Shown here one piece after another: positions 1-8,816 of a stretch of 64,000 nucleotides of DNA. Under the pieces are notes generated by a model. It was not told the DNA's origin. It saw only the letters and a list, made by a program, of their open reading frames with translations, and did no database searches. The DNA lies in NCBI GenBank assembly GCA_031460505.1, contig JAVKTT010000003.1, positions 62,001 to 126,000 on the forward strand, read 5' to 3'. The stretch is from JAAYTL01 sp031460505 (lineage in GTDB: Bacteria; Bacillota; Clostridia; Tissierellales; Tissierellaceae). Position numbers and translations under genes: made by a program. How positions within the stretch are numbered: the stretch's first letter is position 1; every line of letters begins with the position of its first letter.

Positions 1-154
1 TCTTGCCATCTATTACTCTATGAATCTCCCTATTTTCAATATCATTACCGATATATTCTATCTTATCATCTACTATTAAAATATTAGAGTTAAATATATC
101 AGTGTCATTTCCATCCATAGGTAATATATCTATGTTTTTTATTAAAATATTCAT
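1..154 (-). CDS. Amidohydrolase-family protein, N-terminal part only (partial)
   Basis: Reading the minus strand from the ATG at 154, 51 codons run off the left edge of the window. The start (MNILIKNIDILPMDGND...) followed by an ILIVDDKIEYIG stretch is the small beta-sandwich that opens cytosine-deaminase/MtaD-type amidohydrolases; metal ligands and the TIM barrel would lie outside the window. An AGGAG-like site precedes the ATG. The protein probably deaminates or hydrolyses a purine-like or thioadenosine-type substrate, but the class cannot be fixed from 51 residues. It lies 35 bases downstream of the ABC permease gene on the same strand. Confidence 0.6.
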   Translation of the reverse strand, partial: MNILIKNIDILPMDGNDTDIFNSNILIVDDKIEYIGNDIENREIHRVIDGK

Positions 155-189
155 CTAAACAACTCCTACTTGTGTTATTCTATTCAAAT

Positions 190-1857
190 TTACTCTAGGT
201 CCATAAATTGTCTATCTATTAATTTAACTAAAATAGAATGAAGAATTATGGCTGTAATTACAAAAATACTTGAAAGGATAATGTAAATATACCCAATATC
301 TATACTTAATAATAAGCTCTTCACTAAGAAGAATAATCCAGCTATCACTAAAGTAGCAACACCCATGGATATAATTACATTAAAGTTCTGTTTCATAGCT
401 CTTTGAGGATTATCCCATATTAACATTGGTCTAGCTATATCTATGACCATACCAATTTGAGTCATAGTAATACTACCTAATAATCCAACTACTATAATAA
501 TTAATATATCCATAAGGCTTATTTTCTTGATAAAAAATATAGCAAGTATCAATGCAAATATACCTATCAATTGTACTACTAAAGATGATAACACTCTTCC
601 TATTACCTGATCCCTTGCTTTAATAGGTAATACCCTTTGAATCCAAAGATTTTTTCCTTCTCTAGAAAATGTAGTAGCTCCTATACAGTTTACAATCCCT
701 AAAAATACTATCATTCCAACAGCAGCTAGAGTTAATAGGTGTGGATATGTGTCCAATAATTCTATCATAGGCTTCATGGATTCTTCTCCTGTTACGTATG
801 ACATTACTAATAAAACAGGTACAATGATAACTCCCCCTATTGAATTAAGAAGATATACTGGTGTTTTAAAGAGCATTATAAGTTCCTTCTTAGCTAATGC
901 AATATATGGTTTTGTAACACCTACCGATTTCTCCATATCCTTAATCTTCTTTTTACCTTTTGAAGCTACTACTTCAATATTTCCTATTAATCCATCGAAG
1001 AAAATCGTTTCTGATAATAATATCACTATAAATAAACTTATTGCCGAGACTCCTAAATATAGTGATAAGTATGATAAACCAGTAACACTCTCTACATTAG
1101 CCAAAGCAAGTGTAGCCCACATGCTAGGCGGAAAAACTATTCCTAATTTTTTAACAAGAAATTGAGAATCTTTAGCTAAACTAATGAAGAATTCTTCGCC
1201 TAATTCAACAGAATTCATTGCTATTTTTTGTATAGTAAATTGGAACCATATAGCTATAACAATAAATATCACAGCACCTATAATCCTTATAAGATCCTTC
1301 TTTCCTCCAATATTTGTATACTTCATAAAGAACATTACAAGTAGGGATGCTATTACTAATGGAATAATAGGTAAAGTAAAAGTCAACAACAATGAATATA
1401 TCCAATACAATATACCTTCTCCACTTTTCATTCCATAGATAATAATAAAAGGTAATATAATAGGTAGAGATGTTAAATATTCGCTTATCATCAGAGTTAC
1501 AAATTTTGAACCTATTATACATGATGGTTTTATTGGTAAAGGTACCAACTGATTTAAATCACTGGCAAAGTAATACTTACTCATAACATACATTAGACCA
1601 AATACAAATATAATTAATTGTGATGCAAATATTCCTATGTGTAGTAAATAGGAGCCTTGCCCTATTTGGAAAAAAGTATCATATAAACTGCCCAAACCTT
1701 TTACCATAAAATAATAGGATGGTAACAAAGATAATATGGATAAACCTATTATAATTGTAATCCAAATATTTTTCTTGTTAGTAATTGATTTACGTATAGA
1801 GCTTATGCCATAAGTATTTTTCAAGTCAACTTTGATTAAAGATGTTAGCTTATTCAT
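190..1857 (-). CDS. ABC-2-type exporter permease, large (555 aa)
   Basis: Very hydrophobic 555-residue integral membrane protein with about a dozen predicted spans, including clear ones near residues 33-52, 76-92, 122-145, 150-175 and 190-208. It has no ATPase motif. The size and the charged N-terminal segment fit the long 'putative ABC exporter' permeases of Firmicutes, and the immediate upstream gene is its ATPase: the ATPase stop and this ATG overlap by 8 bases, indicating translational coupling. It should form the membrane channel of an efflux or secretion ABC system. The substrate cannot be read from the sequence. Confidence 0.8.
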   Translation of the reverse strand: MNKLTSLIKVDLKNTYGISSIRKSITNKKNIWITIIIGLSILSLLPSYYFMVKGLGSLYDTFFQIGQGSYLLHIGIFASQLIIFVFGLMYVMSKYYFASDLNQLVPLPIKPSCIIGSKFVTLMISEYLTSLPIILPFIIIYGMKSGEGILYWIYSLLLTFTLPIIPLVIASLLVMFFMKYTNIGGKKDLIRIIGAVIFIVIAIWFQFTIQKIAMNSVELGEEFFISLAKDSQFLVKKLGIVFPPSMWATLALANVESVTGLSYLSLYLGVSAISLFIVILLSETIFFDGLIGNIEVVASKGKKKIKDMEKSVGVTKPYIALAKKELIMLFKTPVYLLNSIGGVIIVPVLLVMSYVTGEESMKPMIELLDTYPHLLTLAAVGMIVFLGIVNCIGATTFSREGKNLWIQRVLPIKARDQVIGRVLSSLVVQLIGIFALILAIFFIKKISLMDILIIIVVGLLGSITMTQIGMVIDIARPMLIWDNPQRAMKQNFNVIISMGVATLVIAGLFFLVKSLLLSIDIGYIYIILSSIFVITAIILHSILVKLIDRQFMDLE

Positions 1858-2578
1858 TATCAGTCAACTCCAAGAATATATTCTCCAAAGATTCTCTTTC
1901 TTTGGCATGGCTTCTTAGTTCTTCCATCGTACCTACTGTGACTATCTCTCCTTTATTGATAATAGCTATCCTATCACATAGTTTTTCTGCTACTTCCATT
2001 ACGTGGGTAGAGAAGAATACAGTCTTTCCTTCATCACACATTTTCCTCATGATTTCCTTTAGATTAAAAGAGGACTTTGGATCGAGACCTACCATTGGTT
2101 CGTCTAAAATAAATAACTTAGGATTGTTAATTAAAGCGGATGTAAGTACGATCTTTTGTTTCATTCCATGGGAGTAGCTACCAATAACATCTCCAAGTGC
2201 GTTTTCAATATTAAACAGTTTTGTATAATACTCTATTTTAGACAATCGTTCTTCTTTTGATATACCATACATATCAGCAATAAAATTTAAATATTCAATT
2301 CCCTTAAGCTTATCATATACTTCTGGATTATCCGGTACATAACTAATCATTGATTTTGCCAACAATGGTTCTTGCCAGACATCTACACCATCGATTGTGA
2401 TTTGTCCTTCATCAGGCTTTAACAAACCTATAATCATTTTAATTGTAGTGGTCTTTCCTGCTCCATTAGGTCCTAGAAATCCGAATATCTCTCCAGATTT
2501 AACTTCTAAATCAATATTATCTACTGCTTTTACACTACCTTTTCCATAGGATTTCGTTACATTTTTAATTTTAAGCAA
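1850..2578 (-). CDS. ABC transporter ATP-binding protein
   Basis: 242-residue single nucleotide-binding domain that would power the 555-aa permease encoded just downstream. Walker A is GPNGAGKT (residues 36-43), the signature motif is the variant YSHGMKQ near residue 138, Walker B is FILDEPMVGLDP, and the H-loop is FSTHVMEVAE. A C-terminal extension of about 25 residues is usual for drug/antimicrobial exporters of the CcmA/NatA class. Translation starts at a TTG at 2578, 8-9 bases after AAGGAGG; no ATG fits that site. The stop overlaps the permease start. Substrate unknown. Confidence 0.9.
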   Translation of the reverse strand: MLKIKNVTKSYGKGSVKAVDNIDLEVKSGEIFGFLGPNGAGKTTTIKMIIGLLKPDEGQITIDGVDVWQEPLLAKSMISYVPDNPEVYDKLKGIEYLNFIADMYGISKEERLSKIEYYTKLFNIENALGDVIGSYSHGMKQKIVLTSALINNPKLFILDEPMVGLDPKSSFNLKEIMRKMCDEGKTVFFSTHVMEVAEKLCDRIAIINKGEIVTVGTMEELRSHAKERESLENIFLELTDNE

Positions 2579-2679
2579 TATTCCTACCTCCTTTAGAATG
2601 CTTAATATATCTCTATATAATCATATACTAGCTTTAGAATCAATTCAATAAATATTAAGTAAAAATTAACAATAATAAA

Positions 2680-2706
2680 CTGCTACCTAATTTAAATAAG
2701 TAGCAG
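2680..2706 (-). terminator. Intrinsic terminator-like hairpin after ligD
   Basis: CTGCTAC pairs with GTAGCAG across a 13-base AT loop directly after the ligD stop; on the minus strand it is followed by TTTATTATTGTT. The U-rich tract is imperfect, so efficiency is uncertain. Confidence 0.6.
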
Positions 2707-2707
2707 A

Positions 2708-5134
2708 TTAAATAAGCTTCTGATTATTTTTGAAGAAGTCCTGCCAAGGGTCATCTTTATTAATCCTTAAAAGTGCTTCAGCCATATCAATTCCATCTGG
2801 AGCTACTGTATCAAGTTCATCCCAAAATATTGGCATTGATACCTTTGCTCCTTTTCTTGCTCTTAAGGAATAAGGAGCAATACTTGTAGCTCCCCTTCCA
2901 TTTCGAATCCAATCTATGAAAATCTTATCTTTTCTACTAGCCATTCTAATATTGCTAGTATATCTTTCTGGCCACTTCTTTTCCATTACTTGAGCAACGC
3001 CTTTTGCAAAATCATTAAATGCATCCCAAGTCACTGAAGGAATTAAAGGGACAATGACATGGTAGCCTTTACCACCACTGGTCTTTAGATATGAGTTCAA
3101 AGAAAGATCCTTAAGAATACTTTTTAAATCCTTAACACCTTGCCTTACCCTATCTAAGTCCATTCCCTCATCAGGATCAAGATCAAAGACCATTATATCA
3201 GGATTCTCTAATGCATGGACATTGCTTCCCCAAGTATGAAACTCCAATGTGCCCATTTGCACTTCTGTTATTAGTCCTTTTACATCGTCTATATAAAAAT
3301 ATTCCTTGGTTTCTCCGCTGCTATTTAAGATAGGTATTGTAGTGACATCTTTACTGCTGTGACCTGGATGTTTTTTATAAAAGCATGTGTCACTTACGCC
3401 CTTAGGACAGCGAACAATGCTTAAGATTCTATTTTCTATATATGGTAGCATACGCTGAGATACTTTTTCATAATAGTTAATCACGTCTATTTTTGTAATT
3501 GCAGGATCATCAAAGATTATCTTATCAGGACTAGTTATCCTTACACCTTCAACAGAAATACCTTTTGCATCTATAAGTCCTGTATTAGATACTTCACTTT
3601 CTATTTCTTCATTATCCATTGATTTTTCTCTTATAACGTCCTTAGGATTTTTATCTATTCTTAATCCTTTGTAACTAGCCTGTCTTAGTAGATTATCCTT
3701 AGTAAACTCAGTAAATCTAATCTCTGCTACAAGCTCTGGTTCAAGCCATATTATCTTTTCATTTGTTCTTTCTTCCGGTGGAAATTTAAAAGGGGAGTCC
3801 ATTCTCTTTAGTGATTCAAATTTATCGCTTAAGATTTTTCTATCATTCTGGTCAATTCCTGAGCCTGCACGTCCTACATATACTAAGTCTTCACCTTCAT
3901 ATACACCAAGTAAAAGGGAGCTAATACTTCTTTTTTCAGACACTGTATATCCTCCAATAACAAATTCCTGTCTTTTATCACATTTTAGCTTAATCCAATC
4001 ACCATTTCGCGAACCACTATATATAGAATCAACCTTTTTACCCACTATCCCTTCCATATTTGTTTCACAGGCTACTTTAAAACTCTCAGTCCCACTTCCA
4101 ATAACATGCCGGCTATAATAAAGATTATTAGGAGCATTCTTCATTAAATCTTCCAAGATTTCTTTTCGTTTAATCAAAGGATATTCTCTAAGATCTTTTC
4201 CATCCAGAGCTAGAATATCAAATATTATATAGGTAAGATTTTTATCTTTAGGATTTTTCATATAGTTTTGAAGCGCATTAAAGTCAGTCCTTCCCGATAA
4301 ATCTGTTACTACCATTTCACCATCAAGGACCATTGCTCTTCCATTTGCTAAGTCAATTAGTGAAGAACCAATATTATGAAACCTTTTTAAATAATCATTT
4401 CTATTTCTAGTTAGGAGTTTAACACTACTACCTTCAATGTAGGACATGATTCTATAACCATCATATTTTAATTCATAGACCCATTCATCACCTTCAGGGA
4501 TATTAGTCACTAATTTAGGAAGTTGTACATCTGTATAGGTAAAGGGATTCCTGGTAATTTTATCATCTTCTCCACTCTCTATTTCCTCCATAGTTCGTCC
4601 AGTTCTTATACTAGTATTAAACTGTGATAAATCAACGGTCATATTTGCATACTCATCTTTTTCCTTTAAAAATATCCAGTTATCTTTTGTATCGCCTTCT
4701 TTACTTTTTAAGCGTATTAAAGCCCATTTGCCTTTTAATCTACTTCCTTTTAAAATAAACTTAAGCTCACCTGACGCAAGTCCTTCTTCCACATTTTTAT
4801 AGGGTTCCCAAAACCCCTCATCCCAAAGCATAACTACACCACCACCGTATTCACCCTTGGGAATAGTTCCTTCGAAGTTTCTATATTCCAGTGGATGATC
4901 CTCTACGTGTACTGCGAGGCGCTTGTCCTTAGTATTATAGGAGGGACCCTTAGGTACTGCCCAGCTTAAAAGTACCCCTCCCCATTCAAGTCGTAAATCA
5001 TAGTGGTCTCTTCGAGCCAGATGATGTTGAATAACATATCTTAGGACCTCTTCCGATTCTTCTATGCTGCCTTCTGGCTCAAAACTTCTTTCAAAGTTTC
5101 TCTTTTCATTATATTCCTGTAGTTTAGGACCCAT
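2708..5134 (-). CDS. ligD: ATP-dependent DNA ligase LigD (PE-ligase-polymerase)
   Basis: 808-residue three-domain end-joining enzyme. The 3'-phosphoesterase domain is N-terminal (about residues 10-170), with His38, His44, Asp46 and His80 in the spacing of the characterised Pseudomonas enzyme (its H42, H48, D50, H84). The ligase domain follows, with the adenylated Lys223 in ELKYDGYR. The primase-type polymerase domain (from about residue 520) includes the acidic motif VFDLDPDEG. The order PE-Lig-Pol is the Pseudomonas arrangement, not the mycobacterial Pol-PE-Lig. It processes, fills and seals double-strand breaks together with Ku. The gene starts 4 bases after the ku stop and has no good ribosome binding site of its own, suggesting coupled translation. 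Confidence 0.95.
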   Translation of the reverse strand: MGPKLQEYNEKRNFERSFEPEGSIEESEEVLRYVIQHHLARRDHYDLRLEWGGVLLSWAVPKGPSYNTKDKRLAVHVEDHPLEYRNFEGTIPKGEYGGGVVMLWDEGFWEPYKNVEEGLASGELKFILKGSRLKGKWALIRLKSKEGDTKDNWIFLKEKDEYANMTVDLSQFNTSIRTGRTMEEIESGEDDKITRNPFTYTDVQLPKLVTNIPEGDEWVYELKYDGYRIMSYIEGSSVKLLTRNRNDYLKRFHNIGSSLIDLANGRAMVLDGEMVVTDLSGRTDFNALQNYMKNPKDKNLTYIIFDILALDGKDLREYPLIKRKEILEDLMKNAPNNLYYSRHVIGSGTESFKVACETNMEGIVGKKVDSIYSGSRNGDWIKLKCDKRQEFVIGGYTVSEKRSISSLLLGVYEGEDLVYVGRAGSGIDQNDRKILSDKFESLKRMDSPFKFPPEERTNEKIIWLEPELVAEIRFTEFTKDNLLRQASYKGLRIDKNPKDVIREKSMDNEEIESEVSNTGLIDAKGISVEGVRITSPDKIIFDDPAITKIDVINYYEKVSQRMLPYIENRILSIVRCPKGVSDTCFYKKHPGHSSKDVTTIPILNSSGETKEYFYIDDVKGLITEVQMGTLEFHTWGSNVHALENPDIMVFDLDPDEGMDLDRVRQGVKDLKSILKDLSLNSYLKTSGGKGYHVIVPLIPSVTWDAFNDFAKGVAQVMEKKWPERYTSNIRMASRKDKIFIDWIRNGRGATSIAPYSLRARKGAKVSMPIFWDELDTVAPDGIDMAEALLRINKDDPWQDFFKNNQKLI

Positions 5135-5138
5135 AAAA

Positions 5139-5912
5139 TCACGCTATATCCTTATCTTTTTTGGCTTTTTCAACACTTGCTTTAAGAGCTTCCATCAGGT
5201 CAATAACCTTGCCACCAGTTTCTTCCTCAGGCGCAACAATTTCTTGGCCAGAAATCTTACTCTCAATCAGTTCTCTAAGTCGTTCCTGATATTCATCCTT
5301 ATATGCTGCAGGGTCAAAAGGCGTATCCATGGAATTGATTAAAAGCTTTGCCATTTTTAACTCCTGCTCATTTACCTCTGGCTGAGTGTATGGTTTTTGA
5401 AGATCTTTTACCTCATCTGCATAGAACATTGTAGAAATTAGCATACCATCATCACGGGGAATAATGGCCATAAGGGTATCCTTAGTTCCCATAACCGTTT
5501 TTCCTATGGCTACTTTTTGTTCATCCATTAATGCAGTACGCAGTAGTTCAAATGCCTTCTCTCCACCAACTTCAGGTGCAACCTGATAGGTTTTTTCATA
5601 ATATACTGGGGAGATTTGATCTAGTTCTGCGAAGTGAAGGATTTGAATAGACTTTTCTTTTTCTGTTTTGATTTTTTCAATCTCTTCGTCTGTGATTACA
5701 ACATACTTATCCTTATCATACTCAAATCCCTTTACTATATCTTGTGAAGTTACTTCCTTGCCACAGTGTCCACATGTTTTCTTATATCTGATTCGACTAT
5801 TATCTTCCTTGTGCAGTTGATTAAAGTGAATGTCATTATCCTGTGTTGCAGTATGCATTGAAATTGGAATTGCAACCATGCCAAAGGCTATTACTGATTT
5901 ACGTGATACCAT
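5139..5912 (-). CDS. ku: Bacterial Ku, DNA-end-binding protein
   Basis: About 257 residues; homodimeric ring that threads onto broken DNA ends and recruits LigD in non-homologous end joining. It opens with MVSRKSVIAFGMVAIPI, the usual Ku beta-barrel entry (SFGLV-like), and contains a CGHCGKEV pair, the central beta-barrel segments and an acidic/basic C-terminal tail. The start chosen is the ATG at 5912 because GGAGG lies 9 bases upstream; an earlier in-frame ATG at 5945 would place the ribosome binding site inside the gene. It is the first gene of a ku-ligD operon. Such operons are often switched on during sporulation or germination in spore formers, but no sigma-factor site could be assigned here. 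Confidence 0.95.
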   Translation of the reverse strand: MVSRKSVIAFGMVAIPISMHTATQDNDIHFNQLHKEDNSRIRYKKTCGHCGKEVTSQDIVKGFEYDKDKYVVITDEEIEKIKTEKEKSIQILHFAELDQISPVYYEKTYQVAPEVGGEKAFELLRTALMDEQKVAIGKTVMGTKDTLMAIIPRDDGMLISTMFYADEVKDLQKPYTQPEVNEQELKMAKLLINSMDTPFDPAAYKDEYQERLRELIESKISGQEIVAPEEETGGKVIDLMEALKASVEKAKKDKDIA

Positions 5913-5987
5913 ATTTAAAACACCTCCAAAATTTATTGTTACCAACAGTATTTAGAAGTATTCCCCATATTGAGTATTAGAGCAAAA

Positions 5988-6020
5988 ATGCGAAATTGGG
6001 ACCGGGTCCCAATTTCGCAT
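5988..6020 (-). terminator. Strong intrinsic terminator of ppsA (33-bp near-perfect palindrome)
   Basis: ATGCGAAATTGGGACC and its exact reverse complement are separated by one G. It starts 5 bases after the ppsA stop and on the minus strand runs into TTTTTG. It also separates ppsA from ku-ligD. Confidence 0.85.
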
Positions 6021-6025
6021 ATCTA

Positions 6026-8386
6026 TTACATTCCTCTTAATTTATTTAAAATTATCTTTTGTTCTACAGATGCAACAAGTCTTCTTGTATATGCAACAGT
6101 ATCAGGGTTTACACTCATACTATCTACACCTTGCTCTACTAAGAACTCAGCAAACTCTGGGTATTGTGATGGCCCTTGACCGCAAATTGATATAGTCTTA
6201 CCATATTTGTGTGCTGCCTTAATTAGTATAGATATTGCTTTCTTAACGGCTTCATTTCTTTCATCAAAATATCCCATATTATTAAGTATTCCTGAATCTC
6301 TATCAGCACCCATTATTAATTGGGTTAAATCATTGCTTCCTATACTAAATCCGTCAACTAATTGTGCAAATTCTTCAGCTTGGAATACTACCGCTGGAAC
6401 TTCTGCCATTATCCATATCTTAAAGTTCTTACTTTGAACTAAGCCTTCTTCAGCCATTATTTCCTTAACCTTAATTAATTCATCAGTAGTTCTAACAAAA
6501 GGTAGCATTACTACAACATTTGTTAATCCATATTCTTCTCTAACTTTTAGTATGGCTTTACACTCAAGTCTAAAACCTTCTTCATATTCTGGTGAAATAT
6601 ATCTAGATACACCTCTCCACCCAATCATTGGATTAGCTTCTATTGGCTCTACTTCCTCTCCACCTTGTAGGCCTCTAAACTCATTGGTTCTAAAATCTGA
6701 CATCCTAACTACCAGTGGTCTAGGAAATAGTTCTCTAGCTACTGTAGATATTCCTTCACTTAATTTATCTACTAATAACTGCCCTTGGCCAGTTTTTACT
6801 AGATACATTGGATGAATACCAACCATGTTAGTAAATATAAGCTCTGTTCTCATTAAACCAATACCATCAAATGGAAGGTTTTTATATCTACCTATTAATG
6901 CAGGTTCACCTAAGTTCATATATATTTTTGTACCTGTAATCGGTGCTAATTGTCCTAATAACTCATCTGATATAGTAGTACCTCCTGATGCATTTTTGTC
7001 ATTTTTTTGCTCTGATGATTCTTCGTCCATTACTTTACCTTCATATACTACCCCTCTTGTAGCATCAACAGTTACTTCCATTCTATCTGTTAATATTGTT
7101 GCTGCTGACTTTGCTCCGACTATACAAGGTATTTGTAACTCTCTTGATACTATAGCAGCATGACATGTTCTTCCGCCCTCTTCAGTAACTACAGCTGCCG
7201 CTTTTCTCATAGCTGGAACCATATCCGGATTAGTCATTCCAGTTACAAGTATATCTCCATCTTGAACAAGATCTATTTCTGATATATCTTTTATATTTCT
7301 TACTTTACCATATCCTATACCAGGTGAAGCTGGTAATCCCTTAGCCAATACTTTCAATTCTTGTACCACCTTTGTATTTTCTGTATTTTCTTGTCCTTTA
7401 ATAGTTGTAATAGGTCTTGATTGCAAAATGTATAACTCTTTAGTATCCACATCGAAACCCCATTCAATGTCTTGGAAACTTCCATACATTTCTTCAATTT
7501 TTAGACCGTAATTTATAAGTGTTTGTAATTGTGTTTCATCTAAACATTCATTGCTAACAAATTCCTTACCTAATTGATCTTCAACTTTTACTTCAACCGT
7601 ACCGATTCCATCCCCCGATTTAATAACCATAATATTCTTTTCCGAAAGAAAACTATCAATTATTTCCTTAGATCTCTTATTTACCGTATATTCATCTGGT
7701 GTCACTATACCAGATACAACTGCTTCCCCTAAGCCCCATGAAGCATTAATCATTATCTCTTCAGTATTATTATTTATTGGATTTGCAGTAAACATCACCC
7801 CTGATTTTTCACTGTTTACCATCTTTTGAATAACTGTTGCTAAGGACACTTGAAAATGATCAAAGTTTTGCTTAACTCTATAATATATAGCTCTTGATGT
7901 CCAAAGTGATGCCCAACATTTCTTCACATGTTTTATTAGCTCTTCTTCACCATTTATGTGTAGATAAGTATCTTGTTGACCCGCAAAGGATGCATCTGGC
8001 AAATCTTCTGCAGTAGCTGAGCTACGTACTGCTACCTCTGGATCAACTATATTTAGTTTTTTGCTAAATTCATTATAAGCATCTTTTATTTCTTGCTCTA
8101 ATTGTGGTGGAATATTACCTTTAACTACTCTGTTTTGTATTTCTTTACTAACATGGGCTAACTGCTGTGAATTCTCTTCATCTAGTCCATATATAAGTGC
8201 TCTAATGACATCATCTAACTCTGCATGGTTTATAAAATCCATATAAGCTCCTGCTGTTACACAGAATCCTGGTGGTACATTTAAACCTTTTTGAGTTAGT
8301 TCACCTAGATTTGCACCTTTACCACCTACTAGAGGAATATCGAATTTGTTGATTTCGTTGAACCATTTAATATACTTATAAGACAT
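6026..8386 (-). CDS. ppsA: Phosphoenolpyruvate synthase
   Basis: 786 residues, the normal length for PpsA, which makes PEP, AMP and phosphate from pyruvate and ATP in gluconeogenesis (cytoplasm). The ATP-grasp domain runs from the N-terminus (VGGKGANLGEL at 20-30, RSSATAEDLPDASFAGQQDT at 121-140). The swivelling phosphohistidine domain has the catalytic His409 in GGRTCHAAIVSRE. The C-terminal PEP-binding barrel has IGSNDLTQL and ICGQGPSQYPEFAEFL (usually GQAPS). AGGAGG precedes the ATG. The gene is monocistronic, bounded by a terminator downstream and its own promoter upstream. PPDK is excluded by length and order. Confidence 0.93.
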   Translation of the reverse strand: MSYKYIKWFNEINKFDIPLVGGKGANLGELTQKGLNVPPGFCVTAGAYMDFINHAELDDVIRALIYGLDEENSQQLAHVSKEIQNRVVKGNIPPQLEQEIKDAYNEFSKKLNIVDPEVAVRSSATAEDLPDASFAGQQDTYLHINGEEELIKHVKKCWASLWTSRAIYYRVKQNFDHFQVSLATVIQKMVNSEKSGVMFTANPINNNTEEIMINASWGLGEAVVSGIVTPDEYTVNKRSKEIIDSFLSEKNIMVIKSGDGIGTVEVKVEDQLGKEFVSNECLDETQLQTLINYGLKIEEMYGSFQDIEWGFDVDTKELYILQSRPITTIKGQENTENTKVVQELKVLAKGLPASPGIGYGKVRNIKDISEIDLVQDGDILVTGMTNPDMVPAMRKAAAVVTEEGGRTCHAAIVSRELQIPCIVGAKSAATILTDRMEVTVDATRGVVYEGKVMDEESSEQKNDKNASGGTTISDELLGQLAPITGTKIYMNLGEPALIGRYKNLPFDGIGLMRTELIFTNMVGIHPMYLVKTGQGQLLVDKLSEGISTVARELFPRPLVVRMSDFRTNEFRGLQGGEEVEPIEANPMIGWRGVSRYISPEYEEGFRLECKAILKVREEYGLTNVVVMLPFVRTTDELIKVKEIMAEEGLVQSKNFKIWIMAEVPAVVFQAEEFAQLVDGFSIGSNDLTQLIMGADRDSGILNNMGYFDERNEAVKKAISILIKAAHKYGKTISICGQGPSQYPEFAEFLVEQGVDSMSVNPDTVAYTRRLVASVEQKIILNKLRGM

Positions 8387-8461
8387 TTAAAAAAACCTCC
8401 TAAAAATTTGCCACTTTTCAAAGATATAACGTGACGGTTTATTTGCATCTAATTAATATAC

Positions 8462-8489
8462 ATTATAGCACATATATTTAAATGTGCCA
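8462..8489 (-). promoter_or_regulatory. ppsA promoter with an internal palindrome
   Basis: On the minus strand TGGCAC, 16 bases, TATAAT forms a sigma-A-like promoter about 75 bases upstream of the ppsA ATG. The spacer is occupied by GCACAT-N8-ATGTGC, an inverted repeat placed where a repressor would block polymerase. The regulator is unknown. Confidence 0.5.
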
Positions 8490-8525
8490 TACTATTTAAC
8501 AAAAAATAAAATATTTTTTTATATT

Positions 8526-8554
8526 AAAAAATCCCGTTGTTAACGGGATTTTTA
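8526..8554 (-). terminator. Intrinsic terminator of the tiny membrane-protein gene
   Basis: AAATCCCGTT-gtt-AACGGGATTT-type stem followed on the minus strand by a run of T; it lies 10 bases after the stop codon of the gene at 8564-8752. Confidence 0.85.
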
Positions 8555-8563
8555 TAGGTAAGC

Positions 8564-8752
8564 TTAGCTGCATAATATTATAGCTAAAAGTAAGAAGAAA
8601 AATAGTAGTGAATCTTCGCTAGTATTTAACGCACCATTTTTAAAAATTATGGCAAGTATAAGGAAGAAAAACAATAAAGAATCATCACATCCACAATCAC
8701 AGCTATCTACTAAATCAGTACCTGCTGGATTAACAGCTAATTCATCAACCAT
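8564..8752 (-). CDS. Tiny two-module hydrophobic protein (62 aa), unknown function
   Basis: 62 residues: a polar N-terminus, a Cys-rich DSCDCGCDD segment, then two copies of a hydrophobic module, DDSLLFFFLILAII and EDSLLFFFLLLAII, separated by KNGALNTS. Each module could span or lie in a membrane. The gene has a GAGGGGG ribosome binding site and its own terminator, so it is unlikely to be a chance frame. Small hydrophobic proteins of this kind (YjcZ-like in appearance) are common in spore formers and often spore-associated; that is analogy, not recognition. A second protein of the same design is at 23573-23791, and both have their ribosome binding site inside a hairpin. Confidence 0.65.
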   Translation of the reverse strand: MVDELAVNPAGTDLVDSCDCGCDDSLLFFFLILAIIFKNGALNTSEDSLLFFFLLLAIILCS

Positions 8753-8757
8753 AAAAT

Positions 8758-8800
8758 AACCCCCTCATCATCTTATTATTACATAATATGAGAGGGGATT
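8758..8800 (-). promoter_or_regulatory. Hairpin that buries the ribosome binding site of the 62-aa gene
   Basis: In the minus-strand RNA, AAUCCCCUC pairs with GAGGGGGUU, and the second arm is the Shine-Dalgarno sequence. It starts 16 bases after the tldE stop and is followed by a T-rich stretch, so it may act as tldE terminator or attenuator as well as a translational switch. A near copy precedes the gene at 23573-23791. Confidence 0.55.
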
Positions 8801-8816
8801 ATCATGGGTTACAAGT

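Noticed and set aside
749..1165. Long plus-strand frames opposite the ABC permease, PEP synthase, AIR-synthase-like and SLC13 genes
   Set aside because: They lie antisense to well-supported genes, lack ribosome binding sites and resemble no family; they are by-products of codon bias.
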